Assembly (NCBI GenBank): GCA_963576565.1
Contig: OY755038.1
Coordinates: forward strand, 63,901,622-63,965,621
Direction: 5' to 3'
DNA length: 64,000 nt
From: Aspidapion aeneum
Lineage: Eukaryota; Arthropoda; Insecta; Coleoptera; Brentidae
In this document: positions 22,332 to 34,200 of the stretch, in pieces
Layout of the letters: each line of letters begins with the position of its first letter
How positions within the stretch are numbered: position 1 is the first letter of the stretch
The notes under the pieces: generated by a model
What the model was told of the DNA's origin: nothing
What the model saw: only the letters and a program-made list of their open reading frames with translations
Database searches by the model: none
Program-made: the position numbers and the translations under genes

Positions 22332-22494
22332 CAGTGGCGTACGCAAGGGGAGGGCTGAAGATTTACCCCTAAAACATGAATTTTCCTACAAAATCAAGAT
22401 TAAAATATATCGAGTTGTGCTCACCACCCATCTCTGCGGATCGATCCGCACTCAAGCCCCCCCCCCTCATGATTCAGTTCTGCATATGACACTG
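22332..22494. mobile_element. Possible short hAT-like MITE
   Basis: The left end is CAGTGGCGTACGCAAGGGGA and the right end, reversed, is CAGTGTCATATGCAGAACTG; the first 14 bases agree at about 10 positions. No clear 8-bp duplication flanks it, so the call is tentative. Confidence 0.4.
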
Positions 22495-23094
22495 CCTATA
22501 TAATCTATAGTAACTTTTAAAAAATTTCCCCTAGCAAACAAAATTGACGTATTCAAACTTTTTTTCTTTTATTTGCTAAAAATTCCCGCAAATCTCTATA
22601 TTCCGTTCTAAAAGAAATACTCTGTATATACAAGTCATTTTTCAAATGTTATTAAAAAACATAAATTTTTTTTAGGCCCGCTATGCACAAAAAGAGTTTA
22701 CGTGTCACTGAAGTAGCAAGTTGTTCCTTTAATATTTATTCCAGAAAAAAGGAACTCTCCTTTAACAGAAATTCGACGAACATATGGAAAAAATTGGACT
22801 GTACAAAAAAGAAAATGACAATTTAGTAAAGTACAAGGCGCTGGAACATTTTTGGCCTCTTATCAAGAACAGAAAGAATTTCTCAATTTACCACTATTTA
22901 AAACTATTTCCATCAGAAAATATGGACAAATTGATGTGACTGTCGAGTTCTCGCCGAATAAGAACCAAAATTCAACGATAATTTACACTGGAGAGAACTA
23001 ATATTTTCCTGGAAAAAAAATATTTATCATCATATTTATTATAATAACAGTGAACGAAATCATCGTTAAACTATTTATTTTTATAAAAAAAAGT
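22495..23094. other. Unassigned AT-rich DNA
   Basis: No gene or element recognised. Confidence 0.4.
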
Positions 23095-23525
23095 CACAGT
23101 ATACCGATCTATATTTTAAGTAATGGGTAACAGACTGAATTTTTTCCAACTTTCCCCTCTGCGAAAGTTCTTGAAAGTAATTCCTAACTGAACGCAATGT
23201 TGCAATTTACTTTTAAACACATTTTTTAAGCCACAGAAAAAAAAATGAGCCGGTTATTACTATAATTATTATTTACTATAACTTTTTGCATCTCGTAATT
23301 TTGACATGTTTGGTCTGGGAGACACGGCGCGGCCGTCAAAGCATCTAATTTGTTGGACGAACGTTTTTTTTATGTTTGATATCATAAAATCTTTGTATAC
23401 AGCTTCTGTTAAGAATCACCCTAAATAATTTTCACACATGGAAAAGTTGAACGTTTTAGTAAAAAATTCTATTTACGAAAATTCAGCTTGTTACTTATCA
23501 CTTAAAAATAGACCGGTGTACTGTG
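23095..23525. mobile_element. Inverted-repeat MITE (CACAGTA ends)
   Basis: The left end CACAGTATACCGATCTATAT and the reversed right end CACAGTACACCGGTCTATTT match closely for about 55 bp, including AAGTRATRRGTAACA and CTGAATTTT. Length is 431 bp, with no coding sequence. Confidence 0.8.
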
Positions 23526-23861
23526 GACTAAAATCTTCCAAAGCAGTTGCTATAATAATAAAAAAATCATAAACTACTTTGTTTAAAAAATACTTAAAAA
23601 TTATTGACAACGTGTTATTTTATAATTAAATATATACATAATAAAAAAAATTCTAACTTTCTCCTTTAGGAAAAAAATCTAAAATAATGAAATGATAAAC
23701 ACACAGATAAAATCAAAATGTTGATTTTAATCCTGGATTTATTTTATTGGACCCGGTATACATACATATCTAATGCTCAGGTGGTTTTGATTGGGCCCTC
23801 TGTATTGGGAGGCCTTATTAATTTTCCGTTGCTAATTTTCAATAGAGTAATATACTCATAC
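23526..23861. other. Unassigned AT-rich DNA
   Basis: No recognisable feature. Confidence 0.4.
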
Positions 23862-23956
23862 CACGCCAATGAAAATAACATAACCTAGACGCAAATTCAT
23901 GAATGACATTGATGGGCTTGTCGCGACTCTAATATATCCAAATATGTCAACATACA
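23862..23956. repeat. Family R, left part, split by the CR1-type insertion
   Basis: It contains GCCAATGAAAATAACATAAC, GATGGGCTTGTCGCGACTCT and AATATGTCAACATACA. The other part of the same repeat, CATACAGGGACTCTAG, lies at 26101-26116 beyond the inserted element. Confidence 0.75.
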
Positions 23957-26106
23957 TATAAACCATTTATTTAGCAAAAAACGCTAGTTATAAAAAACAG
24001 AAATGTAAATATTATATGCTTAATCTTGATAAAAAAAACGTCATTATAAAGGAAACTACTGATTATAAAGGAAATCATATAAACAAAATAAAAACATCAA
24101 ATCACCAATAAGACAAAATGACTAATTAAATGTTCTTAACTTAAAAAATATTATTTAGGTTAAAATTAATAAAACCGATAAAACAGGAAATAATAGCCAG
24201 CTATAAAAACTCATAAAAATATTAACGCAAGATCACTAACTAAAATATTAAAACACTTATCAATAACATATAAAATAGTAAATATTATTAAAAGAACAAA
24301 CAGTGAAAACGGACCAGATAAGGAAAAAAAAAACAAAAAAGAAAGAAGAGGTTTACGGAATATCTTCATTAGGAATATTTAATTTTTTTAGAAGATAAAT
24401 TTTTAGGATTTTCTTAAAATTTTTCACTGTTGGAACAGCTTTTATTTCAGATGGAAGTTTATTAAATTCATCAAGGCCCTTAAAGAAAACTGAATTTGTT
24501 GCTGATTTGTTATTTCTATGTGGGATGTAAAAATCATTTTGTTGGCGCGTATAATGTGAATGCACTTGATTATTTAATGTTATTTTTCTGCAGAGGTAAG
24601 AGGGAGCATTACCTATTTTAATCTTAAAAATGAAGACCAATACATTATATCTAAAATACTCCTCCACCGGCAACCACTGTAACTGCCTTAGCATTTCTGT
24701 AATTGGAGTATATTTATTACGCTGCAAAATAATTCTCATTGCCCTATTCTGCATTTTTTGAAGGCGGTTAATTTCATTCTGCTGCAGTAAGTACAAAATG
24801 GTTGCACAGTAATTATAATGAGGTAGAACAATGGTATTATAGACCACCAACCTCGACCAGATCGACAATCCGTCAGCACACCTAGCCAGATTATTAATAC
24901 TATAACTTATTTTGGACATTATTGAGTTACAGTGCTCTTTAAAAGTAAGTTTTTCATCAATAATTACACCAAGATATCGCATATTCGTTACACATTCCAA
25001 TATATCAGTACCCATATAAAGGCTATAATTTAAAGAAATTACATTTTTCTTAACATTCTCTTTTGCGATTATCATGTATTTAGTCTTAGCTTTATTGATA
25101 CTTAGGATGTTGTTACGACAATATGTTTCTATTTTTTGCATTGTCCGATTCATATGTTGTAAAAGTGTTTCAATGTTATCTGATGAACCATATGCCAACG
25201 TGTCATCAGCAAGCAAATGTAATTCAATATCATCACTGTCATTGGTAATATTGACAATATCATTGATGTATAATAAAAATAAGAGAGGTCCCAACACACT
25301 TCCTTGAGGTACACCACATTCACTCCTCAATCTTTCAGACAATCTTCCATTTATTCTAACTTGCTGTTTTCTATCATACAAATAACTTCTGAACCAACTC
25401 AAAACTCTCCCTGTAATACCCACACTCTCAAGCTTTACCAACAATTTCACACGATCAGTGGTCTGAAATGCCCGTTGTAGGTCTAAGAACACGGCAACTA
25501 TACATTTGTCGCTATCGTAAGCACATTTCCAATTATCTAAGACATATTGAATAGCAGTTTCACAACTGTACCCTTTTCTAAAACCTGACTGACGCTCAGT
25601 AATTAAGTTGCATTGCTCGACATATTCTAGTAATTGGTTATAGATAACTTTTTCAAGAATTTTTTCAAGGACAGGAAGTGTATTAATAGGACGGAAATTT
25701 TTTGCCTCAATACTATTTGCCTTTTTCTCAACCGGTATGATTGTGGAGAGCTTCAAGACATCTGGAAAACTGCCCTGAATCAAGGAGGAATTTACTATAT
25801 TTAACAAAAGGTCTTTAATTTCACTATAAACATTTTTAAAGAATATCACTTTTATATCATCTGGGCTGCCCTTATTTTTTAATGAAAATACGATTTCTTT
25901 TAGAGATGGCTCGTCAATGGCTCTAAAATCAGAAAACAGTTCCTGTTGCTGTTGCTGTTGAGAAATATTAACTGTTGATTGATGCACAACTGTATCTATG
26001 CTACCTATAATCTGGTTTATACTACTAATGTAAAACGAATTTAATTTGTTTGGTAATAGAGATTCATCAGTTTCTACTTCCCCATCAGTTTCTACTTCCT
26101 CATACA
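23951..26106 (-). mobile_element. 5'-truncated CR1/jockey-superfamily retrotransposon with 6-bp target duplication
   Basis: The body is 23957-26100 and both sides carry CATACA (23951-23956 and 26101-26106). Removing the body and one CATACA restores GTCAACATACAGGGACTCTA, which is exactly the reverse complement of the uninterrupted family R copy at 20442-20461. The element reads on the minus strand; its 3' end lies near 23957 with an AT-rich untranslated region of about 390 bp. The 5' end (endonuclease and first part of the RT protein) is missing. Confidence 0.9.
24353..26098 (-). CDS. Reverse transcriptase fragment of a CR1/jockey-superfamily element (ORF2, 5'-truncated)
   Basis: The open frame of about 581 codons has no real start; it enters from the truncated 5' end with an acidic stretch containing EEVETDGEVETDE and a short glutamine run. 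Reverse transcriptase blocks appear in order: FRPINTLPVLEKILEKVI, then LITERQSGFRKGYSCETA, motif A AVFLDLQRAFQ (Asp at about residue 206), motif B GVPQGSVLGPLLFLLYIND, motif C LLADDTLAYG (about 296-299), then a thumb and C-terminal region ending NIPNEDIP. The catalytic aspartates of motifs A and C are kept. Two departures are notable: LADD replaces the usual Y/F-ADD, and AFQ replaces the usual AFD. No stop interrupts the frame, so it is a young copy, but without the endonuclease it is not autonomous. Confidence 0.9.
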   Translation of the reverse strand, partial: EVETDGEVETDESLLPNKLNSFYISSINQIIGSIDTVVHQSTVNISQQQQQQELFSDFRAIDEPSLKEIVFSLKNKGSPDDIKVIFFKNVYSEIKDLLLNIVNSSLIQGSFPDVLKLSTIIPVEKKANSIEAKNFRPINTLPVLEKILEKVIYNQLLEYVEQCNLITERQSGFRKGYSCETAIQYVLDNWKCAYDSDKCIVAVFLDLQRAFQTTDRVKLLVKLESVGITGRVLSWFRSYLYDRKQQVRINGRLSERLRSECGVPQGSVLGPLLFLLYINDIVNITNDSDDIELHLLADDTLAYGSSDNIETLLQHMNRTMQKIETYCRNNILSINKAKTKYMIIAKENVKKNVISLNYSLYMGTDILECVTNMRYLGVIIDEKLTFKEHCNSIMSKISYSINNLARCADGLSIWSRLVVYNTIVLPHYNYCATILYLLQQNEINRLQKMQNRAMRIILQRNKYTPITEMLRQLQWLPVEEYFRYNVLVFIFKIKIGNAPSYLCRKITLNNQVHSHYTRQQNDFYIPHRNNKSATNSVFFKGLDEFNKLPSEIKAVPTVKNFKKILKIYLLKKLNIPNEDIP

Positions 26107-26350
26107 GGGACTCTAGTGTGAGTTTAGGTGCCCATAGATTGGTACAGTATTTATCTACATATCCGTCTATGGATGTCTAATAGATATAGATCTTAAAATG
26201 TATTACATATGCGCTCATTCCCTGCAGTTGAGAACACTAAAAGGAACTTGCACCTGGAATAGATTTAAACGTGAAACAGGTGTTTGTTGCTCCGAAAAAT
26301 ACTTTTTCCTACGACCACACATGAAAATGATGGATTTCACATGATTTGCA
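26107..26350. other. Remnant of family A terminus, then unassigned DNA
   Basis: CTAGTGTGAGTTTAGGTGCC and CATAGATTGGTACAGTATTT resemble the right end and flank of the family A copies at 19152 and 31782. Confidence 0.5.
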
Positions 26351-26575
26351 TCCTCAGGAAACGTTAAATTTCACAGGTGTGGAGAAATTTTTCCGCACAT
26401 GTGTGGAAAAGTGCTTTTTCGGACATAAATAGAAAAGTGTACGATGACGTTGACTGTCACCACACTTTTCCGCATATGTGTTGCGCAGTACTTTTCCACA
26501 CATCTGCGGAAAAGCAGTTTCATTTGATTTATGTAAAATTAAAGACCAATCTTTACAAAAATTAGTATAGTTCAA
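26351..26575. repeat. Cluster of inverted TTTTCCGCAC motifs
   Basis: Words of the form TTTTCCGCACATGTGTGGAA (palindromic), AGTGTGGAAAAG, ACACTTTTCCGCATATGTG and CTTTTCCACACATCTGCGG repeat on both strands. Open frames on both strands come from this symmetry. Similar motifs frame the exon-like segment at 52170-52830. Confidence 0.6.
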
Positions 26576-27914
26576 CAGTGTTCGTAGTTAAAATAACGAT
26601 TTCTTTATTAAGAAAAAAACAGCCATAATGACATGACAGCATAGTTATATATCAGACTTTTTTTAGTACAAAGTTACTAGATCCTTTCGAATTATCAGGG
26701 CAGTACCTACTGCATGCATGGATTGGGCAATGTTTACTGTACGTGTCTTTTGTTAAAAAATTAAAACATTATTTTGATATTGGTCTATCTTTTTCTACTG
26801 TGGGGTTCGCTGTGCGAGGAAGAGAATTTGCAAAATTTGTTGTTAAGTGTTTTTAGAATTAGGCCGAAATTCATGAGTAAATGACCCATCCAACCAGGTA
26901 GAAGCCCCGCCTTCCGAATCTCAAATCAACTATTTACAAAAAAAACCTTTTTAGTAAGATACAGAAAAACTTTTGCCACATTTTTCGTAAAAGCGTCTGT
27001 ACGTATTCCATATTTAATGTTTCATTGGCACATTTAATGGATAATAAGACCTTTTTGGAATATACTTCTATGTATATCATTATCGTTTTTCCAAAAATAA
27101 AAAGCTCGTCATTTTCTCTGTTACAACAGCTTGATTTATTTTAATGAAACTTTTTTAAAAGTGAATATATAATCTGCTACAGAGAGGTTATTTACAATTC
27201 CATTATCTAGCATAGAATAGAACAATTACAAAGCATCAGACACACTCTGGCTAAGTTTCCGCATGATATTTGTCTTAATAGTTGCCCAAATTGTATCCAT
27301 TATTATTTCCATTGTCTTGCGCTCCATCGTTTCCATCATGCTTCCTCCATTGGTTCAATTTGACAAATTAGAAGGCACATCTTCATGAGTTTGTGGCCTA
27401 CATTAAAATAAACCAAATTGAAATATTGTCTTGCTCTGGAAATTGATAATTAAATGGTTTATTAAAGTTATTTTTTAAGCAGAGTTTAATTTTCTGCCCT
27501 CTGTATTAATAGAAATTATGTGACTGATAAGTAACGCAGGTTTAAGCTAATATTGCAAACTTTACGTTCTAACATATCATCTAACCAAATTTGGTACTGG
27601 TATTCGAGTTATTCTGGTAACCCTACATTTTCTGTTTGTTTATGTTTTTGTACGATCTTTTTAATAGTTTTTTTTTGCATAAGCAGGAGAAAAATAAGTG
27701 AAAAAATGGAAGAAAATCATAAGCAAAAGCACTCAAAATAATAAATAATAAACTGAAAGTGGCTGCTGACTTATTCTTGTTAAATTTTTTATGACATATT
27801 ACAGATCTGTAGATACTGATTGGCAATGGCTTCAGAAACTTTTCAAATTATTTTAGATACTCTGGCATTATCTACTCCTACAAGTTATGCCACACTTTGA
27901 AATGGATAAAAACA
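26576..27914. other. Unassigned AT-rich DNA
   Basis: Only short open frames with no domain; nothing recognised. Confidence 0.4.
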
Positions 27915-28398
27915 TAAATGGATCCATGACGGATCTGGAACCTTCCTAAGCTAGCTATTAGCACACTTCAAGTGAAGTCATGATCAACCAGCTTTAAAAA
28001 CAGTTTTTTGGTAAATATCTTAAAAACTAAAGCTCTTTCGAAGTTTTTGGTTAAAACTATATTCCAAAAACCGTCATTAGCATTAATGGATTTTGACCAA
28101 AATCTAATCAGCTCGTTAACATATCACACACTATTTTACCTACCTAATTTTATAAAAATTCGTTCAGCGCTTTAGGAGCTATCGTTTTACGGACAGAAAT
28201 AATATACACACACACATAAACACACCCAGACACACACCATCACACACACACACACCTACACCGACATCAAGACGATATTGCTAAGATAGGTCAAAGAACA
28301 CCAAAATAACATATTTTCACCGTTATCTTAAAAAAAAATAATAATAATATAAAACAATACCTTGTAGCCATTGCTGCATGGGCTAGGAAGGTAAAAAT
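27915..28398 (-). mobile_element. MITE family L, copy 2 with internal CA microsatellite
   Basis: This is the most complete minus-strand copy, from AAATGGATCCATGACGGATC to GGGCTAGGAAGGTAAAAATT. An internal (CA)n-rich tract at about 28208-28262 corresponds to the TGTGTGTG tract of other copies and explains the length difference. Confidence 0.8.
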
Positions 28399-29710
28399 TG
28401 ATGGTTGATGTTTCATTTACCTTAGGTTTTCATAATATTTATAAAAATGAATATATATTCCTGTTTCACTTTCAACATTCTGGTCTGTCTTAGTGTTTGC
28501 TGAACCAATTTTGCTAAACTTATTTGTACAGAATAGCAGTTGTATCTAGGAAAATTAGTCAACTTGAACTAGATGTGCTATTACGAGCTATAAAAAATGG
28601 CGCATGTATTCATTTATTTTTATGTCTTAATCCGATTAAAGAGGAAACAAAATGAATATTAAAAGAACTATTTTTTTATTTTATTTTTTTGACCCTTTTT
28701 TGGTTAAAAATAAAATTATCTATTAAACAAAAAGTTACATTGTTATTAAATATTTTTAAATTTGATGTACACATAAGCAAGTCATTTAATTAAATGTAGT
28801 AAATTAAAGTAAGCACAAAATGTGCATTAGACTGCTATTGGTTGTGTATTTATAAAACAAGCTAAAGTTATTTAATTTCCATTAGCTAAGTGTCCCTAAG
28901 CTGGAATCTTGGACAACATTGTTTGGGTCAGTTTCTCTTGTTTTGCCTTTGGCGACATAGTCGCTTTGTGTTGTCCGAAAAGTTTCAATTATTAATTAAT
29001 TAATGCGACAGACATGCCGCTATTCACTATTATGTGCTTCTGCATTGTTGTTACTATTATGAGTTCTTGCATGAGACAATCTTACCGAAATAATCAGTCA
29101 ATTAAATGCTCATTTTCAATCATAATTTAACTAACACAGGTTAAATAAATGAAAAGTACAGCAGATAAGCTACATGTTATTACATGGGTCCTGGTTATGG
29201 AAAGAATTGGGACAGAGCCAGCGTTGCCACGTCAAAAGATGAATATTATACCTTTTTTAAGCCCTCCTTTGTCAACAGAAAAGTTACCTTTTTTAATCCC
29301 TGACACAAAATAGTATAATATATACAAAGGGATAAAAAGGCACTTTAATCACGAGTTTAATATGCTATTTGTCGCACTTGTGTACTTTTTGACGAATATT
29401 TTTGAACGGAAGAATTTAGGTTTTTTTTAAGTTCTTAAATTTGTATTCCTCGTCTGTCAATTTTCATTCCTGATTTTTACTATTCATCCCTAAACCCCCA
29501 CTTTCTGTTCCGTTTATTCTATCCTTCAAATAAGGGTTAAAAAGTGCTCATTTTATCCCCAAAGTGCAATCATGAATAGAAACACATATAACTTTTTTAA
29601 TTTCTAAAAAAATCATATTTTCTATGCAGACGGTTGTAGGCAATTTTGAGAAAACGTTAAAAAGTGAAAGACCCTCCAAACCCATAAATTCAAATAAAAT
29701 GTTTACTTTA
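28399..29710. other. Unassigned AT-rich DNA
   Basis: No gene recognised. Motifs of the type GGGATAAAAAGGCACTTT and GGTTAAAAAGTGCTCATTTT at 29310-29560 resemble motifs at 37900-38060. Confidence 0.35.
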
Positions 29711-30070
29711 ATAGCCCGCGTAGCAATGGCTAGTTACCTTCCTAGCCCGCGTAGCACTGGTTATAGAAGGTATTATTTTCGACGAAAAAAATCTTCTTGA
29801 GGTAACGCCGAAAATGTGTTATTTGGGTGTATTTTGACATATCTTAGCAATATCGTCGTGATGTCTGTGTTTGTGTGTATATTATTTCTGTCCGTAACAT
29901 GATAGCTCCTAAACATATAAACCGATTTTCATAAAATTTGTAGGTAAAATAGTGTTCCACATAATATGACCGTTTTTTGACAATAAAAAAATATAAAAAA
30001 TGCTAACTTTTTAACGGAGCATCGTATCAATATACGGTTTCTGGAACATAGTAGACTACATAATATTTTT
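29711..30070 (+). mobile_element. MITE family L, copy 3, right-truncated, with duplicated start
   Basis: The first ~25 bp (TAGCCCGCGTAGCAATGGCT) occurs twice in tandem, at 29713 and 29742. The copy then follows the family sequence to GTAGACTACATAA and stops. Confidence 0.75.
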
Positions 30071-31080
30071 TCCCGGGCTGGTTTACGATTCCCCATCCAG
30101 CCCTGCAAATATGGTTCACTTATTTTTAATAGTTTAGAAGATATTTGGGTGGATTCGGACTTTTGACACATCCTGTATATTTGTTTTTACAGTAATTTTT
30201 TCAATATTCAATTCAACACATGTTATTTTTTTCTATGTTAATATAAAGAAAAAATCCAGAACCCCACTCTTAAGCTATTTGCGTCCTCCAGTATTACAGC
30301 TCACGGGCCGCCACTGAGACCAACCTGCACTAAACTAAACTTAACCAAAACCCAATCAAACCTAAGTAAATCGAGTATTCTGCGCCCAATCGGCTTCGCT
30401 GGATAGTAGTTTTTCTTTTCAAATCCCCCTGAATATCTAAATAACTAATAAACTGCGATAGTATTTAAATAAATGAGATTATAAAACTGTCTATTCTCAA
30501 ATTTTGAATATTCACAATATTGCTATATATATATCATTCCATTTGTGGTGGGCTTAGTTAGGTTTGCATTATTAAATTCAGTGCAGTTTCAATGCTAACA
30601 AAAGGCAAGCGTTCGAAAACGCTTACAGGCTTGATATTCGAAATGCTTATAGTGTATTGTTACCCACTTAAGGCTGCATATTGTTTTGGTTGGTTATTGA
30701 CTGAGGAAAATCTTTTATCTTAATACGTGTTGAAATAGACTGCCTCAATTAAAACTCTGGCAGACTGACACGATCGCGGCCGCATTTACGATCAGACAGA
30801 TCGCAGTTGTGGAAAATCTAATGTACAAAAATATTTTTTTTTATTTTTAAAACATCCTAATTGTTATTTTATGCATTTCTTTTTAATTTACATAAAATAT
30901 AGTAAACCCTGTGCAATGCACTGGATCACACTCCGAGTCGATAAAGAGCAACCACTACTGTCTGCTGGCCCACTGGCTGCAGTGTGTGTAAAGTGGGGTT
31001 TGTGCGGCTTTGCTGTTGGCGTCGCCGAACAGAGCGACATTTGGACTAGTGGCGTATATAAGCGACAGAGTTGGACAATT
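30071..31080. other. Unassigned DNA; TATA-like motif near the end
   Basis: CGGGCCGCCACTG at 30295-30307 looks like a solo hAT-type end. The GC-richer stretch 30905-31080 contains GTATATAAGC at about 31055, a possible core promoter or element boundary, but no gene follows. Confidence 0.35.
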
Positions 31081-31782
31081 AGCTCACACTACTACTATAC
31101 TATAGTAGTGTGAGCTATAGTGATCCTAATTTTTTCGAGAAAAAAAAAGTTGCTCCGATTTCAAAAATTTTTATATATCTTTGCGTTTCAGATGATTTTG
31201 AAACTTTTTTGTTGCGCCGTCTGTCTATATGTCTGTGTGTCTGTAACGACCAACGCGCATAACTCAAAAACCGCTTGTCCGATTTTAATGAAATTTGATA
31301 CCTTGACTGGATCTTACGTCGAGATGGTCCCATTTAAAAATGAACAAAATCCACCGAGCACAAGCCAAATAAGAGGGTGGGGGTAGATTTCAAAAATTTA
31401 AGTTTATGTGAAAATATGGCGTGTATGATATCAAACGAAAGGTAATTGAGTCTGGAGTTAAACAAAATGAATTTTATTTAAAAAAAAAGGGTGGGGGTAG
31501 ATTAAAAAAATTAGAGATTAAGTGAAACTATCGCGTGTGTTATATCAAACCAAAGGTAATTGGGTCTGGAGTTAAACAAAACATATTTTAGTTTTTTTAA
31601 CAAAGGGTGGGGGTAGATTTAAAAAATTAGAGTTTAACTTAAAACATGACTTGTGTGGTATCAAACATGACTTGTGTGGTATCAAACGATAGGTAATTGA
31701 GTTTGGAGTTGAATAAAATATATTTAATTTTTTAGTTATATTAGCTCACCCGTACTTTACATCTATAGAACCTAGTGTGAGC
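31081..31782. mobile_element. Terminal-hairpin MITE (family A), full copy
   Basis: The copy is 702 bp with the 5' hairpin AGCTCACACTACTACTATA / CTATAGTAGTGTGAGCT and a 3' hairpin ending CCTAGTGTGAGCT. It includes a local extra duplication of ATGACTTGTGTGGTATCAAA at 31645-31685, which accounts for its greater length. It is flanked by ATT and TAGG. Confidence 0.85.
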
Positions 31783-32232
31783 TTAGGTGCCCATATATTG
31801 GCAGAGTATTTTTAAATTGTCTAAATGAAATGAATCAATTAAAATTTGTACCGGGCACGCCAGTCAGTTTTGGTGTTCTGTGAGCCAGTTAGTCGTCTTG
31901 CTTCTGTGCGTGACACATCCGAGCATGTATGTTTTAATTTACGCCCTCTAAATTACGCGACAAAAAATATACCCGTATACTCTGCATATTGTTCTATTTT
32001 TTTAAGAGAAATAATAAAATTAGCGTCTTAAAAACTGTTTTAGTTGTTTTTGCTGAGGAAATCTAAAAATTAGCCCTGTCACTACTAATTTAAAAATTGA
32101 AAAACAAACGTGGAAGTGAACAAAAAATTTAATAAAACTATTTCTGTTAAAAGTATTGTTTATTTTTGTAATTTTTTTTTTAAATACCTTACCTAAAGAC
32201 TTCCCATGGAAACTGAGGCTAAGTTAACTTAA
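31783..32232. other. Unassigned DNA
   Basis: It begins with the ~30-bp flank also seen after the family A copy at 19152, then AT-rich DNA without recognised genes. Confidence 0.4.
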
Positions 32233-32505
32233 TAGAGAATTATTGAAATAAAGCCAGGCTATAATAGTGCCAGGCACAATTTTGACACCTTCACATTGTA
32301 ATATCAGCTATGATCTTTCAACACACGGCTTTTGTTTACTATATGAACCGGAATAAATAGTGCCCTCTTTTATTAATTGAAAATAAACGACGAAAGTTTT
32401 AAATTCGACTTTGGTATGTCAATTTTGTAGGATTAGCTATCAGTTTTCAATGTGAATGTGTCAAAATAGTGCCTGGCACAATTATAGCCTTTCAATAATT
32501 CTCTA
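32233..32505. mobile_element. MITE family T, copy 2, TA-flanked
   Basis: The body is 32235-32503, from GAGAATTATTGAAATAAAG to CTTTCAATAATTCTC, with inner blocks GTGCCAGGCACAATTTTGAC and GTCAAAATAGTGCCTGGCAC. It aligns with the copy at 17528-17803 along its length. Confidence 0.8.
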
Positions 32506-32973
32506 TTATTTAAATTAATTAAGCAAAATTTTTAATAAATTTTGAGTCATTTCATGTTGTAATTTGGGTAGGTCTGGGTTAGTTTCTTTAAAAAACTAGG
32601 GTTAGCAACCCTAAAAATAGTAAACATATAACACGGTCTCTGGAATTCCACGGACAGTAAACATATAATACAAAAGTATGCGCTCTTGGTTTTGCGCTAT
32701 GCACTAAAAAAATTGATCGAGCCATGTTTTTTAACGAATTTTGGGCAAAAATTTGACGCCGCACTCCGAATTTTTTTTGAGTGGGTATTAAAATTCTGCC
32801 ACTACCATGCTGAACAAGCACGAGCCGCCACCTTCGCTTTAAGACGCGCATATTTATTTAAGGACGTATTCGCATGCTTCACTGCGACACCAAACGAGCC
32901 CACATATGTGTACGTTCCTTGGAGGCGTGGCCAACACCAATTTATTGTGCGACGCATGGACCCACGGCATGCT
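32506..32973. other. Unassigned DNA
   Basis: Short overlapping open frames on both strands (32588-33027) have no recognisable domains. Confidence 0.35.
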
Positions 32974-33454
32974 GAGGCCATCCGATCCAACGATTATAAA
33001 CACACAGGATTGCTTATTTCCATTTAACTCTATGTTAGCGTCGCTCAGCGAGACGAACAGTGTCTGCTTACGTCACCAGCGGACCAGTTGCTTTGTTTAT
33101 ATTGAGAGTTCGTGTGATTTTAAGGTGTTTTTAACGTTTTTACCTCCGTTTTTTTGCGTTTTTTCATTTATTTGACGGTGTGGTTGACTATTTAGGAGGT
33201 AAATCTGAGGGCACGGCAGTGTCTCGCCAAGTTCACGCGCCGTACCATCTTTTCTTGAAACATTTCAGCAGATATTTGGCCTATCTAAAACTCTACTTCG
33301 GAATGAGCTACGAATCTCAACATTCGTAGATCTCTATGGAGTTAACAATCCCTTCATGTTTAGTTTCATGGAATTCCCAAAAGCACTGAAGTAGTTACGA
33401 AATTTCAAAAAACGTCGAAATTGTCACTCACTCACTCATGTATAGATCATCAAA

Positions 33455-34200
33455 ATTCTACTGTACTTCCAGACATGCTACAAAGCTGAAATTTGGCAGA
33501 CTGATGGAAATTATGACCAAACCCCTGGAAAAAATCAAAAAACCCCAAATTTCTAATTTAGTTCCCTTCCCTATACATGTAAAGTTATGTAAAAGTAACA
33601 TTGCCCACTTCCAGATATGGCAGACTAATAGGAACTATGATAAAACTATAGAAAAAAAATTAAAAACCCCAAAATTATAATTTACTTTTCTCCCCTATAA
33701 ATGTAAAGAAATGTAAAAGTAACATTGCCCACTTCCGGACACGCCAGAGAGCTGAGCTTTGGAAGGCCGATAGTAACTAATTAATTTACTTCCCTCCCCT
33801 ATAAATGTAAAGTTGTTTAAAAGTAACATTGTCCACTTCCAGAAACGCTCGAGAGCTGAGATTTGGAAGGCTGATAGGAACTATGATAAAACTATAAAAG
33901 AAAATTAAAAAACCTCAAAGTTTAATTAACTTCCCTCCCCTATAAATAAAAAGTTATGTAAATTAGCATTATCCATTTCCAGAAACCCTAGAGAGCTGAG
34001 CTTTCGAAGACTGATAGGAACTATGATAAAACTACAGGAAAAAATTTAAAAACACTAAGATTTTAACTTACTTTCCTTCCCTATAAATGTAAAGTTATGT
34101 AAAATTAACATTGCCTACTTCCAGGAACACTAGAGAGCTGAGCTTTAGAATGCTGATAAGAACTATGATAAGACCATAGGAAAATATAAAAAACTCAACA
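33455..34200. repeat. Tandem repeat, unit about 142 bp, six diverged copies
   Basis: The phrase CACTTCCAGAAACGC and its variants recurs near 33460, 33605, 33729, 33830, 33970 and 34115. Each copy goes with AGAGAGCTGAGCTTTGGAAG, GATAGGAACTATGATAAAAC, CCCTCCCCTATAAATG and TAAAGTTATGTAAAAGTAAC. Two units are internally deleted, giving spacings near 103 and 124 bp. Confidence 0.85.

Noticed and set aside
21523..22372. Open frames in other phases around the RNase H gene
   Set aside because: Shadows caused by the higher GC content of the real reading frame.
22332..22494. Firm hAT insertion with an 8-bp duplication
   Set aside because: The inverted ends are similar, but the flanking octamers do not match, so it is kept only as tentative.
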